Positions 1 to 8,829 of a stretch of 64,000 nt of DNA are shown piece after piece; the stretch's first letter is position 1; every line of letters begins with the position of its first letter. The DNA lies in assembly GCA_947243795.1 (NCBI GenBank), contig OX365929.1, forward strand, positions 992,001-1,056,000. The letters run 5' to 3'. The stretch is from Saccharomyces uvarum. Its lineage: Eukaryota > Ascomycota > Saccharomycetes > Saccharomycetales > Saccharomycetaceae. The notes under the pieces were generated by a model. It worked only from the letters and a program-made list of their open reading frames with translations. It ran no database searches and had not been told where the DNA came from. The translations under genes were made by a program, and so were the position numbers.

Positions 1-806
1 ACATTTTCTAATACGTTTGCCCCATATGATCCACATATTAAAGCCAAAGTTCTAATAATTTTAAAAGAGGTTGTTTCGGGAAAGTATTCATTGTAACTTA
101 GTTCCATGTTTCTAGATACAAGTACGGAAAGTACCCTACGCTTAATAGCTTCTTTACAGCTTGCATCTGCGATTGGGTGCGTGGCCATGTCAAATAAAAA
201 GAAGTTTTTCATCTCAGTTCTTAATACACCTTTATCAACCAACCCTTTGGCTAACCTTTCTCTAACCTGTTTCAATTGATAGTTAATTTTCAAAAGGTTC
301 CAAGTTTCACCACTTAAAAGGTCGATCCAGTTGGAGATCGTTAAAGGTTCATCGTTTTTCATCAATTGCAAAGTTTCATCCAGTAAAACTTCCCCGGTTT
401 TGGAACCGTCAATGACTTCAACCAGTCTTTCGGAAAGATCAAATCTTTTTCTGGCAGAATCATCTAGGATTCTGATTTTACCTCTTAATGCTAATTCAAT
501 AAGTATACAGCCACGTAAAGCATATGAAATGCTATCATTCCAAAACGACAAATACCCTTCTCTATCTCTCAAACCCATCAGCAAAACCTCCTCCATCAAA
601 GTCAAAGTAGGGATCTTAATATTATCTCTCAATTTAGATTCTTCTGGGTCATATGCAATCTTTTTATTAATTCCGTTATCATCACCATCAACAGGACCGC
701 TAGAGGTCTTGTCGCCGCTAGCATTATGATTGTTTGAACTCGATTGCATGGATGACGTGTCTCCAGAATCAGCCCTATTGACTCTACGACGCTGTAAAGT
801 AGACAT
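1..806 (-). CDS. VPS74: Vps74, Golgi PI4P effector (C-terminus beyond the window edge)
   Basis: Ortholog of yeast Vps74/GOLPH3, a peripheral Golgi protein that binds PI4P and the tails of glycosyltransferases so that they are retained in the Golgi by COPI vesicles. The reading frame starts at the ATG at 804-806 on the minus strand and stays open to base 1, giving about 268 residues of a family that is about 345 long, so roughly the last 77 residues lie outside. The N-terminus is a short basic, Ser/Asn-rich tail ([11 protein letters not shown]) followed by the GPP34 domain from about residue 60. The motif GYLSFWND carries the conserved Trp of the PI4P pocket. It is divergent from FRQ1, a regulator of the PI 4-kinase Pik1 that makes the Vps74 ligand. 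Confidence 0.96.
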   Translation of the reverse strand, partial: MSTLQRRRVNRADSGDTSSMQSSSNNHNASGDKTSSGPVDGDDNGINKKIAYDPEESKLRDNIKIPTLTLMEEVLLMGLRDREGYLSFWNDSISYALRGCILIELALRGKIRILDDSARKRFDLSERLVEVIDGSKTGEVLLDETLQLMKNDEPLTISNWIDLLSGETWNLLKINYQLKQVRERLAKGLVDKGVLRTEMKNFFLFDMATHPIADASCKEAIKRRVLSVLVSRNMELSYNEYFPETTSFKIIRTLALICGSYGANVLEN

Positions 807-1412
807 TATTCGTTTTGTGTAAATAAATTGTTTTGTTTAGCTTTTTTTACTCTATTAAATCAGGACTAATGAGGAAAGGTGTAAGCTAATAACGAAGCAG
901 CCAGTTTAGTTCTATCTGTTGACTTGAAATTCTAAATTTACTTCTGATCTATAAATGCAGCAGCGCAAACCCAAATAAAAGAATAAGGAAGTTGAACAGC
1001 GTAAGCAGCGGGCCAATTTCGAACTAGAAAAGTCAATGTACCCAGAAAAAGGAATTACTAGCCTCACAAACAGATGTGAATTTTCAGGAGCGGATAGGTG
1101 AACAAGACTACCGGCCAAAGTAGTGGTGTTAACTGATCCCAGTTGAATACGCGGTCATTAGCCTCTTTTTCCATCAATAGTTGACTGCTCAGGAAGTAAA
1201 AAAAAGAGCCAAAAAAGGTCATCAGGGACGAAAATATAAGGGTAACGCGTTATTTTATTTTTTCATTTTGAACTATGGAATAGTGAAATAGCCTTTAGCT
1301 TAGTAGTGATTAAAAATATGGATCAGGGTGGTTGCTCCTAGGGCCATTGGCTGCGGATGACTTAGATTCAGCGAGAGTTTTTTTGAGCGTGAAACTGTTT
1401 TAATATAAAAAG
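807..1412. promoter_or_regulatory. VPS74-FRQ1 divergent intergenic region
   Basis: A 606-base divergent promoter with no convincing gene. A Reb1-type core GGGTAAC lies at 1240-1246 and overlaps an ACGCGT hexamer (MCB-like) at 1245-1250, about 165 bases before FRQ1. The only ORF here (912-1118, minus) has no features of a real gene. Confidence 0.6.
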
Positions 1413-1985
1413 ATGGGAGTCAAGACATCGAAGCTTTCCAAAGATGACCTGACAAGTTTAAAACAGTCCACGTATTTTGATCGCAGGGAGATCCAACAAT
1501 GGCATAAGGGGTTCTTAAGAGATTGCCCCAGTGGTCAACTTACCAGGGAGGATTTCGTCAAAATATACAAACAGTTCTTCCCCTTTGGATCTCCTGAGGA
1601 TTTTGCTAATCATCTTTTTACAGTTTTTGATAAGGATAACAATGGATTCATACATTTTGAAGAGTTCATCACTGTTTTGAGCACGACATCTAGGGGGACC
1701 ATGGAGGAAAAGCTGAGCTGGGCTTTCGAGCTTTATGACTTGAATCACGATGGGTACATTACTTTCGACGAAATGTTAACTATTGTGGCGAGTGTTTATA
1801 AGATGATGGGGTCCATGGTTACACTAAATGAAGACGAAGCTACACCAGAATCAAGGGTCAAGAAAATCTTCAAGTTGATGGATAAGAACGAGGATGGTTA
1901 TATAACGCTGGACGAATTCAGGGAAGGTTCTAAAGTAGATCCTTCCATTATTGGTGCTTTAAACTTGTACGACGGGTTGATTTAA
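1413..1985 (+). CDS. FRQ1: Frq1, frequenin/NCS-1 calcium sensor
   Basis: Neuronal calcium sensor homolog that binds and activates the PI 4-kinase Pik1 at the Golgi. The protein is 190 residues, the usual length. It begins MGVKTSK, a good N-myristoylation signal, which fixes the start. Three canonical EF-hand loops are visible: [12 protein letters not shown] (73-84), [12 protein letters not shown] (109-120) and [12 protein letters not shown] (157-168). The first EF-hand, around residue 37, is degenerate, as is typical of the family. Against the S. cerevisiae protein as I remember it there are about five substitutions (for example Val3 for Ala and Ser15 for Cys), one reason to place the window in a sister species. 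Confidence 0.98.
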   Translation: MGVKTSKLSKDDLTSLKQSTYFDRREIQQWHKGFLRDCPSGQLTREDFVKIYKQFFPFGSPEDFANHLFTVFDKDNNGFIHFEEFITVLSTTSRGTMEEKLSWAFELYDLNHDGYITFDEMLTIVASVYKMMGSMVTLNEDEATPESRVKKIFKLMDKNEDGYITLDEFREGSKVDPSIIGALNLYDGLI

Positions 1986-2144
1986 AAGGTCTTCTCTTGC
2001 TTAATATGAGTAGAATACTAATAATAATAACAGTCATAATATGATACCTTACGTAAAAAGAAATTTAATAATAATAATGATAATTAAAAGACAAGGAAGA
2101 CAAAAAAACGAATGAAGATATAAGTCGTATTGTTTAATAAGGGT

Positions 2145-3071
2145 CTATTCATATGTTTCGTCCAAGAAGGAAAAAATATCTGAATCTTGCATTTTAAATA
2201 AGTTAATCATCGAAATACCAATCGAATGCGGAATTTCTTGGGTATCTCTGGAATGAGTTATTGGTTTCATCTCGTTCGATGGTATCAAAAACCTCTTTAA
2301 CGATCTGTTATTAACATCACGCACAATCACCCATCTGACTTTGAATGCCTTACCATACTTTTGTTCATCCTCCCAAATGCTGGTATCCAAGTCCATTCTC
2401 AAGTCTGATATCATTTCAGCAACACCACAAAATCTTCCCGATGTATTAATCGAAAAAAACAAAAAGACCTTGGCTCCTGATTTCAATGTCTTGTACGCTT
2501 CAGATAATCTTTTGTTACCAAAATGGGTAGACGACCAAATCCCGTTGTAGAACGATCTCTTAACATGTTTTAAAGATGAGGACTTAATAACAAAAAATTT
2601 TGAGTTCTCCGGAATATTCAACCAAGGGGGGATAATGGCAGAGCTCTTCCTTTTATTAAACTCATTATAAGCTTGCTCCTTAGTTATTTGCTGAAAAGAC
2701 CTTGGTTTAGACAAATACTCCGTATAGTAGTTCTCATTCATTTTACTCTTACCAGATTGATCAAACGCCCCAGAAGAAGAATAGGACTGGTTCAGGTTTG
2801 ACCTTTCCAGTGGGATGCCAATACTCTGATACGTGTAGTTTCTATTTGCAATTTCTGCATTATTTTCTTTTTTATCAACGTCATTTGCGACTACTATACT
2901 TTTCTTCACCTTTGGATTCGTCTGTACTTCTATATGTGTCCTCTCCAAAGAATGAATTAACCCATCTAGCTCTCTTAAAGAGTCTTCGATCGTTCTGTTG
3001 GACTTCCTGTTTTCTTTCCATTCCGAGTTATAGTAAAAATTTGAGGGCCCCGTAGACCAAATTTGATTCAT
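2145..3071 (-). CDS. PHO92: Pho92, YTH-domain m6A RNA reader
   Basis: Ortholog of Pho92 (YDR374C), a cytoplasmic m6A reader that acts on meiotic transcripts and promotes decay of PHO4 mRNA with the Ccr4-Not complex. The protein is 308 residues. The first ~145 are low-complexity and Ser/Asn/Lys-rich. The YTH domain covers about 153-300, starting at the SKFFVIKS strand. The aromatic-cage residues are present: Trp179 in NGIWSS, Trp233 in TSIWED and Tyr239. These sit two residues later than the S. cerevisiae cage positions (177, 231, 237), which agrees with a two-residue length difference. It is divergent from WIP1 and convergent with FRQ1. Confidence 0.97.
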   Translation of the reverse strand: MNQIWSTGPSNFYYNSEWKENRKSNRTIEDSLRELDGLIHSLERTHIEVQTNPKVKKSIVVANDVDKKENNAEIANRNYTYQSIGIPLERSNLNQSYSSSGAFDQSGKSKMNENYYTEYLSKPRSFQQITKEQAYNEFNKRKSSAIIPPWLNIPENSKFFVIKSSSLKHVKRSFYNGIWSSTHFGNKRLSEAYKTLKSGAKVFLFFSINTSGRFCGVAEMISDLRMDLDTSIWEDEQKYGKAFKVRWVIVRDVNNRSLKRFLIPSNEMKPITHSRDTQEIPHSIGISMINLFKMQDSDIFSFLDETYE

Positions 3072-3207
3072 TTCTTAAATAAAAAAAAAGGTTCACACCT
3101 GTGTTACCGTATATGCAATATTCTTTCTTAAAGTGACAGAACACACTTATGTAGACACCTTCTCTGCATTCATAGCCAACAAAAAGAGTTTTAAAGTGGA
3201 GGTAGTT

Positions 3208-3246
<39 letters not shown>

Positions 3247-3410
3247 AAAAGGCGTACTTTAACTTAGCCGCCGACCCTTCCGTGAAAGATGATATTATAC
3301 AGAAAGGGTAGCCCCATCTAGTCTATTTATTCTTGTTTAATTTAGGCAAATGCCTCTACATTTAATATGAAGACAGAGCACGATAGTGACAAGAGTTCCT
3401 AAGGGGTTTA
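3072..3410. promoter_or_regulatory. PHO92-WIP1 divergent intergenic region
   Basis: A 339-base shared promoter. Its main feature is the (TA)n run at 3213-3243. No gene is supported: ORFs here on the minus strand merely read through the repeat (IYIYIY). Confidence 0.5.
3213..3243. repeat. (TA)n microsatellite
   Basis: Uninterrupted TA dinucleotide run of about 15 units in the PHO92-WIP1 promoter. Such runs vary in length between strains and can act as flexible, nucleosome-poor DNA. Confidence 0.95.
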
Positions 3411-3680
3411 ATGGATACGGAAACATTGGCCAACTATTTGTTGCAGCAACTGAGCCTAGGCGGAGAGGAGAACAGGCTGGAAGATATTCTTCAGCAACAG
3501 AACGGGAACGAAGAGCCAGGTCAAGATTATAACAACAAACTTCTGTTGGCATGTGGATTTCAGGCCATTTTAAGGAAAATCCTTCTGGATGCTAGGACAA
3601 GGGCTGCAGCAGAAGGTTTAAGGGAAGTGTACCCTTATCATATTGAAGCCGCCACGCAGGCTTTCTTGGATCGTCAATGA
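3411..3680 (+). CDS. WIP1: Wip1, CENP-W-like inner kinetochore histone-fold protein
   Basis: Small 89-residue protein matching YDR374W-A, the yeast CENP-W ortholog. It pairs with Cnn1 (CENP-T) through a histone fold and is part of the constitutive centromere-associated network. The sequence is compatible with a short histone fold: a helical C-terminal half ([20 protein letters not shown], then a helix ending at TQAFLDRQ) after an acidic Gln/Glu-rich N-terminal half. The ATG at 3411 gives the full annotated length. NKP1, another member of the Ctf19/CCAN assembly, lies about 15 kb away. Confidence 0.93.
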   Translation: MDTETLANYLLQQLSLGGEENRLEDILQQQNGNEEPGQDYNNKLLLACGFQAILRKILLDARTRAAAEGLREVYPYHIEAATQAFLDRQ

Positions 3681-3811
3681 ACAAAAACCGTCAACCTTCG
3701 TTATCATTATTATATATTCTATTCTTCGTACTGCTCGGTAACTCCGATTTTTATAGACAAGAAAATAAAAACAACTTTTGATATTATATACATGGTATGT
3801 GATGAGGATGC

Positions 3812-5182
3812 CTAAAAAATACGGTTTGAATTTCGTAAGCTGGTAACCATTTTCACTGCATCTTCTGGTGCATCCTTATTCATGACGAATAGTCCTTGCA
3901 ATTGTGCGGTACTTACAGTGATATCCAACGTCGTAATACTCTCCACAAACTTCTTGCATATTTCCGTTTCGCCAGGATAAAATTTCATAAACATTTTCTC
4001 CACTTGGTATGGTGTTGCATTACCAACGTACACTTTGTAGTCAATACGGCCCGGTCTCATTATGGCTGCATCTAGCTTCTCCGGGTGGTTGGTAGTCATG
4101 AATGTAATCGTCTCTTCGGACGATGTTACCCCATCCAGGGCATTTAATAACCCACTAAAGGTGACGCTCGAATGGAACCCTTGTTCACCGCTTTGGCTTC
4201 TCTTATTGAATGCTGCATCAATATCTTCTAATAGCAGTATACTTCTTTCTGGCATATTGTTCATCAAATGGTTTAATCTGTCATCCGTTAAGTTATTTTC
4301 GGAAAGGTTTAAAATACAAATGTTGTAGTCTAACTCACCAGCTAAAGCTTGAATGAAGCTCGTCTTACCTGATCCGGGTGGACCATACAGTAGATAACCT
4401 CTGCGATATGGGATGCCTCTATCGGAATACCATTTCCCATTCTTCATAAAATCATGAACGTCATCGAGAATACCCTCTTTGACACCATTGTCCAAGACCA
4501 CGGAAGGCAGCATCCTCTTGGCCTTTGGCTGACCAAATTTCCTCCATTCAGGGCCAAATGAAGTGTATATAACAGTTTTTCCTTCTGTGGTCTTCAAAGC
4601 TATATCTTTGGCCTCATTTAAAATATCATCAAATAAATGCTTGTCTCTATATAATGTAGTCAAAGTCACGGTCTCGAACGGTGATCCGTTTGCGATATCT
4701 ATCATCTTAGCAGACCTTTCTCTTTTAATCAAGATAAAGGCACCCTTATAACGAATCCAATGGTTACCTGGACCTGGAACCAACGAAAATTTTGTGCTGA
4801 CTGAGCCATTGTCATGTTGTATATAGTTTGTCCTCACAGACAAATGTCTAGACACCCTTTGAGGATGTTTGCCCATCCAGGTAAGGAACCAGGCATATGA
4901 TTTGTCCTTAGATTGAATTTCTAAATCAACTATCATTTGTCGATACGCCATTCTGCTGGCTTTTATTATACCGGACCTCGCCACAGCTAATCCCGTACCA
5001 AGAATCATTAGGCCACCCCCTGCAGCAAAATATGGATTGCTTGACATAGCATCGCCAACTAGTTGTGAAAGTTTACCCCGGACTGTGTCATTATCAATTC
5101 TACTCGCTGAAGGAGTAACGGCACCGCTTAGCTCTGAGATAGCCTGCTTATCATTTGGTATATCAACCGGCTTATCCGACAT
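3812..5182 (-). CDS. BCS1: Bcs1, AAA translocase for the Rieske protein
   Basis: Mitochondrial inner-membrane AAA ATPase that moves the folded Rieske Fe-S protein Rip1 into complex III. Length is 456 residues, the same as the S. cerevisiae protein. Residues about 50-70 form the single transmembrane segment ([14 protein letters not shown]), followed by the basic internal import signal and the Bcs1-specific domain to about 220. The AAA module has Walker A GPPGSGKT at 267-274 and Walker B ILLLEDID at 315-322, with the R-finger region [10 protein letters not shown] further on. It shares a divergent promoter with ARH1, another mitochondrial inner-membrane gene. Confidence 0.98.
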   Translation of the reverse strand: MSDKPVDIPNDKQAISELSGAVTPSASRIDNDTVRGKLSQLVGDAMSSNPYFAAGGGLMILGTGLAVARSGIIKASRMAYRQMIVDLEIQSKDKSYAWFLTWMGKHPQRVSRHLSVRTNYIQHDNGSVSTKFSLVPGPGNHWIRYKGAFILIKRERSAKMIDIANGSPFETVTLTTLYRDKHLFDDILNEAKDIALKTTEGKTVIYTSFGPEWRKFGQPKAKRMLPSVVLDNGVKEGILDDVHDFMKNGKWYSDRGIPYRRGYLLYGPPGSGKTSFIQALAGELDYNICILNLSENNLTDDRLNHLMNNMPERSILLLEDIDAAFNKRSQSGEQGFHSSVTFSGLLNALDGVTSSEETITFMTTNHPEKLDAAIMRPGRIDYKVYVGNATPYQVEKMFMKFYPGETEICKKFVESITTLDITVSTAQLQGLFVMNKDAPEDAVKMVTSLRNSNRIF

Positions 5183-5496
5183 AGTTGATTAAGGGGGCAC
5201 TTCATCTTCTTTCCAAAGTCTTCACACTCGGCACTTCTGCAGCACTGTACGCATAGATAGATGAAAAATCCTTTATGTACAGTATTTACATTGATCTTTT
5301 CAACGTATTCTCATTAAGGGTAACCCAACAGAAATAAGTAACAGTACAATAACAATAGAAAGAACTGCATGTTATAGTTTTTAAGAGGCGTAAGAGATAG
5401 TTTAGCTTTTTCTTTTGGTGTAACTCCAAAGTGATTATAAACTGCTTGTCCGATTAGATCTTTTTTTCTTTTTTTTTGGTTGTTGCTTTTTTGAAG
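5183..5496. promoter_or_regulatory. BCS1-ARH1 divergent promoter
   Basis: A 314-base bidirectional promoter between two mitochondrial genes. It contains the palindrome GGGTAACCC at 5318-5326 and a long T-rich tract (about 5459-5491) just before the ARH1 start. No gene seen. Confidence 0.6.
5318..5326. promoter_or_regulatory. Palindromic Reb1-type core GGGTAACCC
   Basis: Two overlapping Reb1 cores (TTACCC read on each strand) form a perfect 9-base palindrome about 135 bases before BCS1 and 170 before ARH1. Reb1 is a general regulatory factor that clears nucleosomes at divergent promoters. Binding here is inferred from the motif only. Confidence 0.5.
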
Positions 5497-6978
5497 ATGA
5501 ACTCAGCTCAAATAAGGTACCTTTCTTCGCTGATAAACCGCAAGACTGTATCTATTATCGGATCAGGTCCTTCTGGCTTTTACACGGCATATCATTTACT
5601 TAAGAAGTCGCCAATTCCGTTGGATGTTACTATATGGGAAAAACTGCCTGTACCTTTTGGGTTAAGTAGATATGGTGTAGCACCTGATCATCCAGAGGTC
5701 AAGAATTGTGAAGAGACATTTACGACATGTGCAGAAGAATTTTCTCCACAGACTGACAAAAAGCATAAACTTTCCTTTGTTGGCGGTGTAACCATTGGGA
5801 AGGAAATAACATTAGAAACCTTGCTAAATAATCAAGATGCTGTTGTTTTAAGTTATGGTTGTGCAGGTGATAAAAAGCTGAATATCCCAGGTGAACAGGG
5901 GACAAAGGGGGTCTTTAGTAGCAGAGAATTTGTTAATTGGTACAATGGACATCCTGACTTCGCAAAAGACAAGAGGTTTACTGATTTTGATTGGAGTAAA
6001 GTCTCGAAAGTCGGGATTATAGGGAATGGTAATGTTGCCCTTGATATTACGCGTGTGCTGATCAGTAATAAGATTGACGAAATATGGCAAAATACGGATA
6101 TATCACCTATTGCACTAAACATTGTAAGAAAGGCACCTGTGAAGGATGTTAAACTAATTGCAAGAAGAGATTTCTTGCACTCTAAATTTACCAATAAAGA
6201 ATTAAGGGAATTATGGGAACTGGAAAGGTATGGTGTCCGTGGTTGCATTGATTCTAAATTTTTCCAAAAGGGAATGTTTGATTCATTTAAATCCGATCGT
6301 GTGCTCAATAGGCGAGTGGAAATGTGTAGTGAATACCTCAAACCGTTTGATGAACGTTCGAAGAAAAATTACAAGAAAGCATCTCCCCCAACTAGTGGAT
6401 ATAACAAATTCTGGGAGCTGGATTATTTGAAGACTCCCTTAGAGATAAATCGAGACGAAAGTGGCGCAATCAAGTCGTTGACCCTGTGTAACAACAAAAT
6501 ACAAGAAGATAACAGTTTAAAACTTTTGAAGGATTCAAACAATATACTGACGTATGATATGGATTTACTAATCACATCGCTCGGGTACGCTGGTGTTCCA
6601 ATGCTCGAATTCTCCAAGCTGTCTATCCGCTTTGATAGAGATCATGTGGCTAATAAACAGGGTCGTGTTTTAACTGTTACTGGCGAAATCTTCCCTCATT
6701 TGTATGCGTCTGGTTGGATCCGCAAGGGGAGCCAGGGTGTTATTGCCTCGACAATGCAAGACGCTTTTGAGGTCGGTGATAGAGTAATACAAGACTTAAC
6801 TGTGAGCGGCACATTGTCCTCTGAGAAATCTATTGATCTCTCTAACATCAAGCATAGTACATGGGTGGACTGGGAAAGAATTAACAAGAAGGAATTGACT
6901 CGGGGCCAAAAGGAGCATAAGCCTCGCTCCAAGTTTCTAACGTTCGAAGAACTATGGCATAATGTAGAAGAAGTTTAG
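5497..6978 (+). CDS. ARH1: Arh1, mitochondrial adrenodoxin reductase
   Basis: NADPH-dependent ferredoxin reductase of the mitochondrial inner membrane. It passes electrons to the ferredoxin Yah1 for Fe-S cluster, heme A and ubiquinone synthesis. The ATG at 5497 (MNSAQIRYLSS) gives 493 residues, the S. cerevisiae length. The frame is open seven codons further up but without another ATG. The FAD-binding Rossmann motif GSGPSGFYTAY starts near residue 22, right after a short basic presequence. The NADPH-binding motif GNGNVALDITR lies near residues 175-185. The C-terminal GWIRKGSQGVIAST block is typical of adrenodoxin reductases. Confidence 0.98.
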   Translation: MNSAQIRYLSSLINRKTVSIIGSGPSGFYTAYHLLKKSPIPLDVTIWEKLPVPFGLSRYGVAPDHPEVKNCEETFTTCAEEFSPQTDKKHKLSFVGGVTIGKEITLETLLNNQDAVVLSYGCAGDKKLNIPGEQGTKGVFSSREFVNWYNGHPDFAKDKRFTDFDWSKVSKVGIIGNGNVALDITRVLISNKIDEIWQNTDISPIALNIVRKAPVKDVKLIARRDFLHSKFTNKELRELWELERYGVRGCIDSKFFQKGMFDSFKSDRVLNRRVEMCSEYLKPFDERSKKNYKKASPPTSGYNKFWELDYLKTPLEINRDESGAIKSLTLCNNKIQEDNSLKLLKDSNNILTYDMDLLITSLGYAGVPMLEFSKLSIRFDRDHVANKQGRVLTVTGEIFPHLYASGWIRKGSQGVIASTMQDAFEVGDRVIQDLTVSGTLSSEKSIDLSNIKHSTWVDWERINKKELTRGQKEHKPRSKFLTFEELWHNVEEV

Positions 6979-7288
6979 ACTAGACTGTTAGCGGTTTGTA
7001 TAAATATAAATAGTGGCACAATTGATTTTCAATATGTGGGGCCAATCACATCCAAGGATTTCTCATTGGTAGGTAAAACGTATCCCGCGCGTGGTGTTCG
7101 GAGGAGACAGGACGAGAAACTTCAACTAATCGATATTAAGAAGAAAAACATACACACAACTCCCTCATTTAACATTTTAAAGAAAAGCAATATTCTTTTA
7201 AGACGAAAAAGGTATTGTTGAAACTGCTTACAGAGATTTCCATTTTAAAGAATTTTCTTGAAGGTAGTGGACACTAAGAAAGAAAAAG
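6979..7288 (+). promoter_or_regulatory. ARH1-ATP17 intergenic region with CCAAT box
   Basis: A 310-base tandem intergenic region. CCAATCA at 7042-7048, about 240 bases before ATP17, fits the Hap2/3/4/5 CCAAT box that drives respiratory genes. A 61-codon ORF across it (7036-7221) looks like chance. Confidence 0.5.
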
Positions 7289-7594
7289 ATGATTTTCAAA
7301 CGTGCAGTATCTACATTAATTCCCCCAAAAGTGGTGTCATCCAAGAACATCGGTTCAGCACCAAATGCTAGGCGTATTGCCAATGTTGTGCACTTCTATA
7401 AGTCCTTACCTCAAGGTTCAGCACCAGCTATCAAGGCCGACTCGAGATTGGGTAGATATAAGGCCAAGTATTTTAATGGGGATAACGCTAGCGGTAAACC
7501 ATTGTGGCACCTTGCTCTGGGCATCATTACCCTTGGTTACTCAATGGAATATTACTTCCATTTGAGACATCACAAAGGTGGGGAAGAGCATTGA
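7289..7594 (+). CDS. ATP17: Atp17, ATP synthase Fo subunit f
   Basis: Subunit f of the membrane Fo sector of mitochondrial ATP synthase. The protein has 101 residues, the usual length. It begins with a basic, Ser/Thr-containing presequence (MIFKRAVSTLIPPK) and ends with one transmembrane helix (about 74-92, LWHLALGIITLGYSMEYYF) followed by a His-rich tail. The start at 7289 is the first ATG of the frame. It sits downstream of ARH1 on the same strand and converges with LSM6. Confidence 0.97.
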   Translation: MIFKRAVSTLIPPKVVSSKNIGSAPNARRIANVVHFYKSLPQGSAPAIKADSRLGRYKAKYFNGDNASGKPLWHLALGIITLGYSMEYYFHLRHHKGGEEH

Positions 7595-7992
7595 TGGCAT
7601 GACGTTTTGATTTGTAGAAATCTTTTATTTTAAGCCAAACACACTAAGAAGAAACAAAAACAGTCGTCAAATATTTTCTAGGACCAAGTAAAAAAAAAGA
7701 GTAAACAAGAGTTAAAACAAATTTCCATTGTGTTTTTCATATGTATATAGGGAAACTTCATCTCTCTGGAACCCTTCCTGCTTACATTTCTTTCGGAAGT
7801 ACAAGAAAAAAAGAGAAACAAAGCAAAATTTTACATATATATTCATAAAAATTCATTAAGAATAAATACATTTGTTCGATCCTATACATATGTATATGTG
7901 TACATACATATATGCTTATCCCGCAGAGGCAGCACCATGTTAACACTTTTATATGTGCATCCTTACACACCGAGCCATTACAGAGAGGGGCC
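7595..7992. other. ATP17-LSM6 convergent 3' region
   Basis: A 398-base AT-rich region between two convergent genes. It holds A-runs and TATG/ACATA-rich sequence around 7880-7915 of the kind used in yeast 3'-end formation. No gene seen. Confidence 0.5.
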
Positions 7993-8253
7993 TTATATTT
8001 TTAGCTCACTAATGTACATGACCTGCGTACCTCTCAAAAAGACATCGTTATTGAACTTGTTCAGGAGTTTGTTTTCATTGCTTTCGTAGTGTTCAGTAGC
8101 ACTCGAGAGAGCAACGTTCATGAACCCATCAATGGATTCTAATCTTCCACTATAGAGTAAGCCCGAAGCGAGCTTGACGTTCACTGTCTTGCCGATGATA
8201 TCGGAAAGAAACTCTGTGGTGACACTACCTTCTGTGGGAGTCTTACCTGACAT
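7993..8253 (-). CDS. LSM6: Lsm6, Sm-like protein
   Basis: 86-residue Sm-like protein. It is part of the cytoplasmic Lsm1-7 ring (mRNA decapping and decay) and the nuclear Lsm2-8 ring (U6 snRNA stability). The Sm1 motif is seen in FLSDIIGKTVNVKLASGLLYSGRLESIDGF, including the invariant Gly and Asp positions. The Sm2 motif is FLRGTQVMYIS near the C-terminus. The length matches S. cerevisiae. It is divergent from RGA2 across a 576-base promoter. Confidence 0.98.
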   Translation of the reverse strand: MSGKTPTEGSVTTEFLSDIIGKTVNVKLASGLLYSGRLESIDGFMNVALSSATEHYESNENKLLNKFNNDVFLRGTQVMYISELKI

Positions 8254-8829
8254 TGTTTGATATTACTCTGCTTGTCTGCCTATGCTATACAATGCCACTT
8301 TCTCTCACTAATATGCCGTCTTATTCGTGTTTGAATATCTTGTAAAGAGGATTGTTCACTTGGCATTTCACACGAGCGTTATCCGGCCGGGTAAAAACGC
8401 TTTATTTATAGAATTATCATGCAAATCCCATAGTAAAAGCCCGTAGTAATTCTGAGTAAGCGTAACAGCGGCAACGTGTGAGTTTCTATTGTGTGTCTCA
8501 TTTAGTCAATGAACAATGCGTTATCCAGGCTATGTCCCCCGTGTTTTTTATATTCATTCGAATTGAAGTGCCAGTAACCGCTGATTTTTGCCGGTTATCC
8601 AACGTCAATTAGTTTCCCGTTCGGGTAAATAGAGTGAGATTGAGATGTGAAAAAACTGGCCTTCTTGAAGAATGTTAGCCCAGAAGCTTAAGAAGTGAAC
8701 CCTCATTGAGTAAAGCCTGGTTGAGTGTTCCTGACGCTTTACGTTCTTTTAATAATCGAGTATATCGTCTCAAATCGACGAAAGTACAACTCAACATCTT
8801 TATACCAGAGAGATTTTGATGAAAAAGTT
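8254..8829. promoter_or_regulatory. LSM6-RGA2 divergent promoter
   Basis: A 576-base divergent promoter with two Reb1-type sites, CGGGTAA at 8388-8394 and at 8622-8628. The RGA2 frame is open upstream from 8725 but has no ATG before 8830. No gene seen. Confidence 0.55.

Noticed and set aside
5853-6341. 162-codon minus-strand ORF
   Set aside because: Lies wholly antisense to ARH1, a conserved gene with clear FAD/NADPH motifs; no domain of its own.
8725-8829. 35-codon N-terminal extension of RGA2
   Set aside because: Opens with a non-ATG codon. The LIM protein start MSTDST is at 8830.
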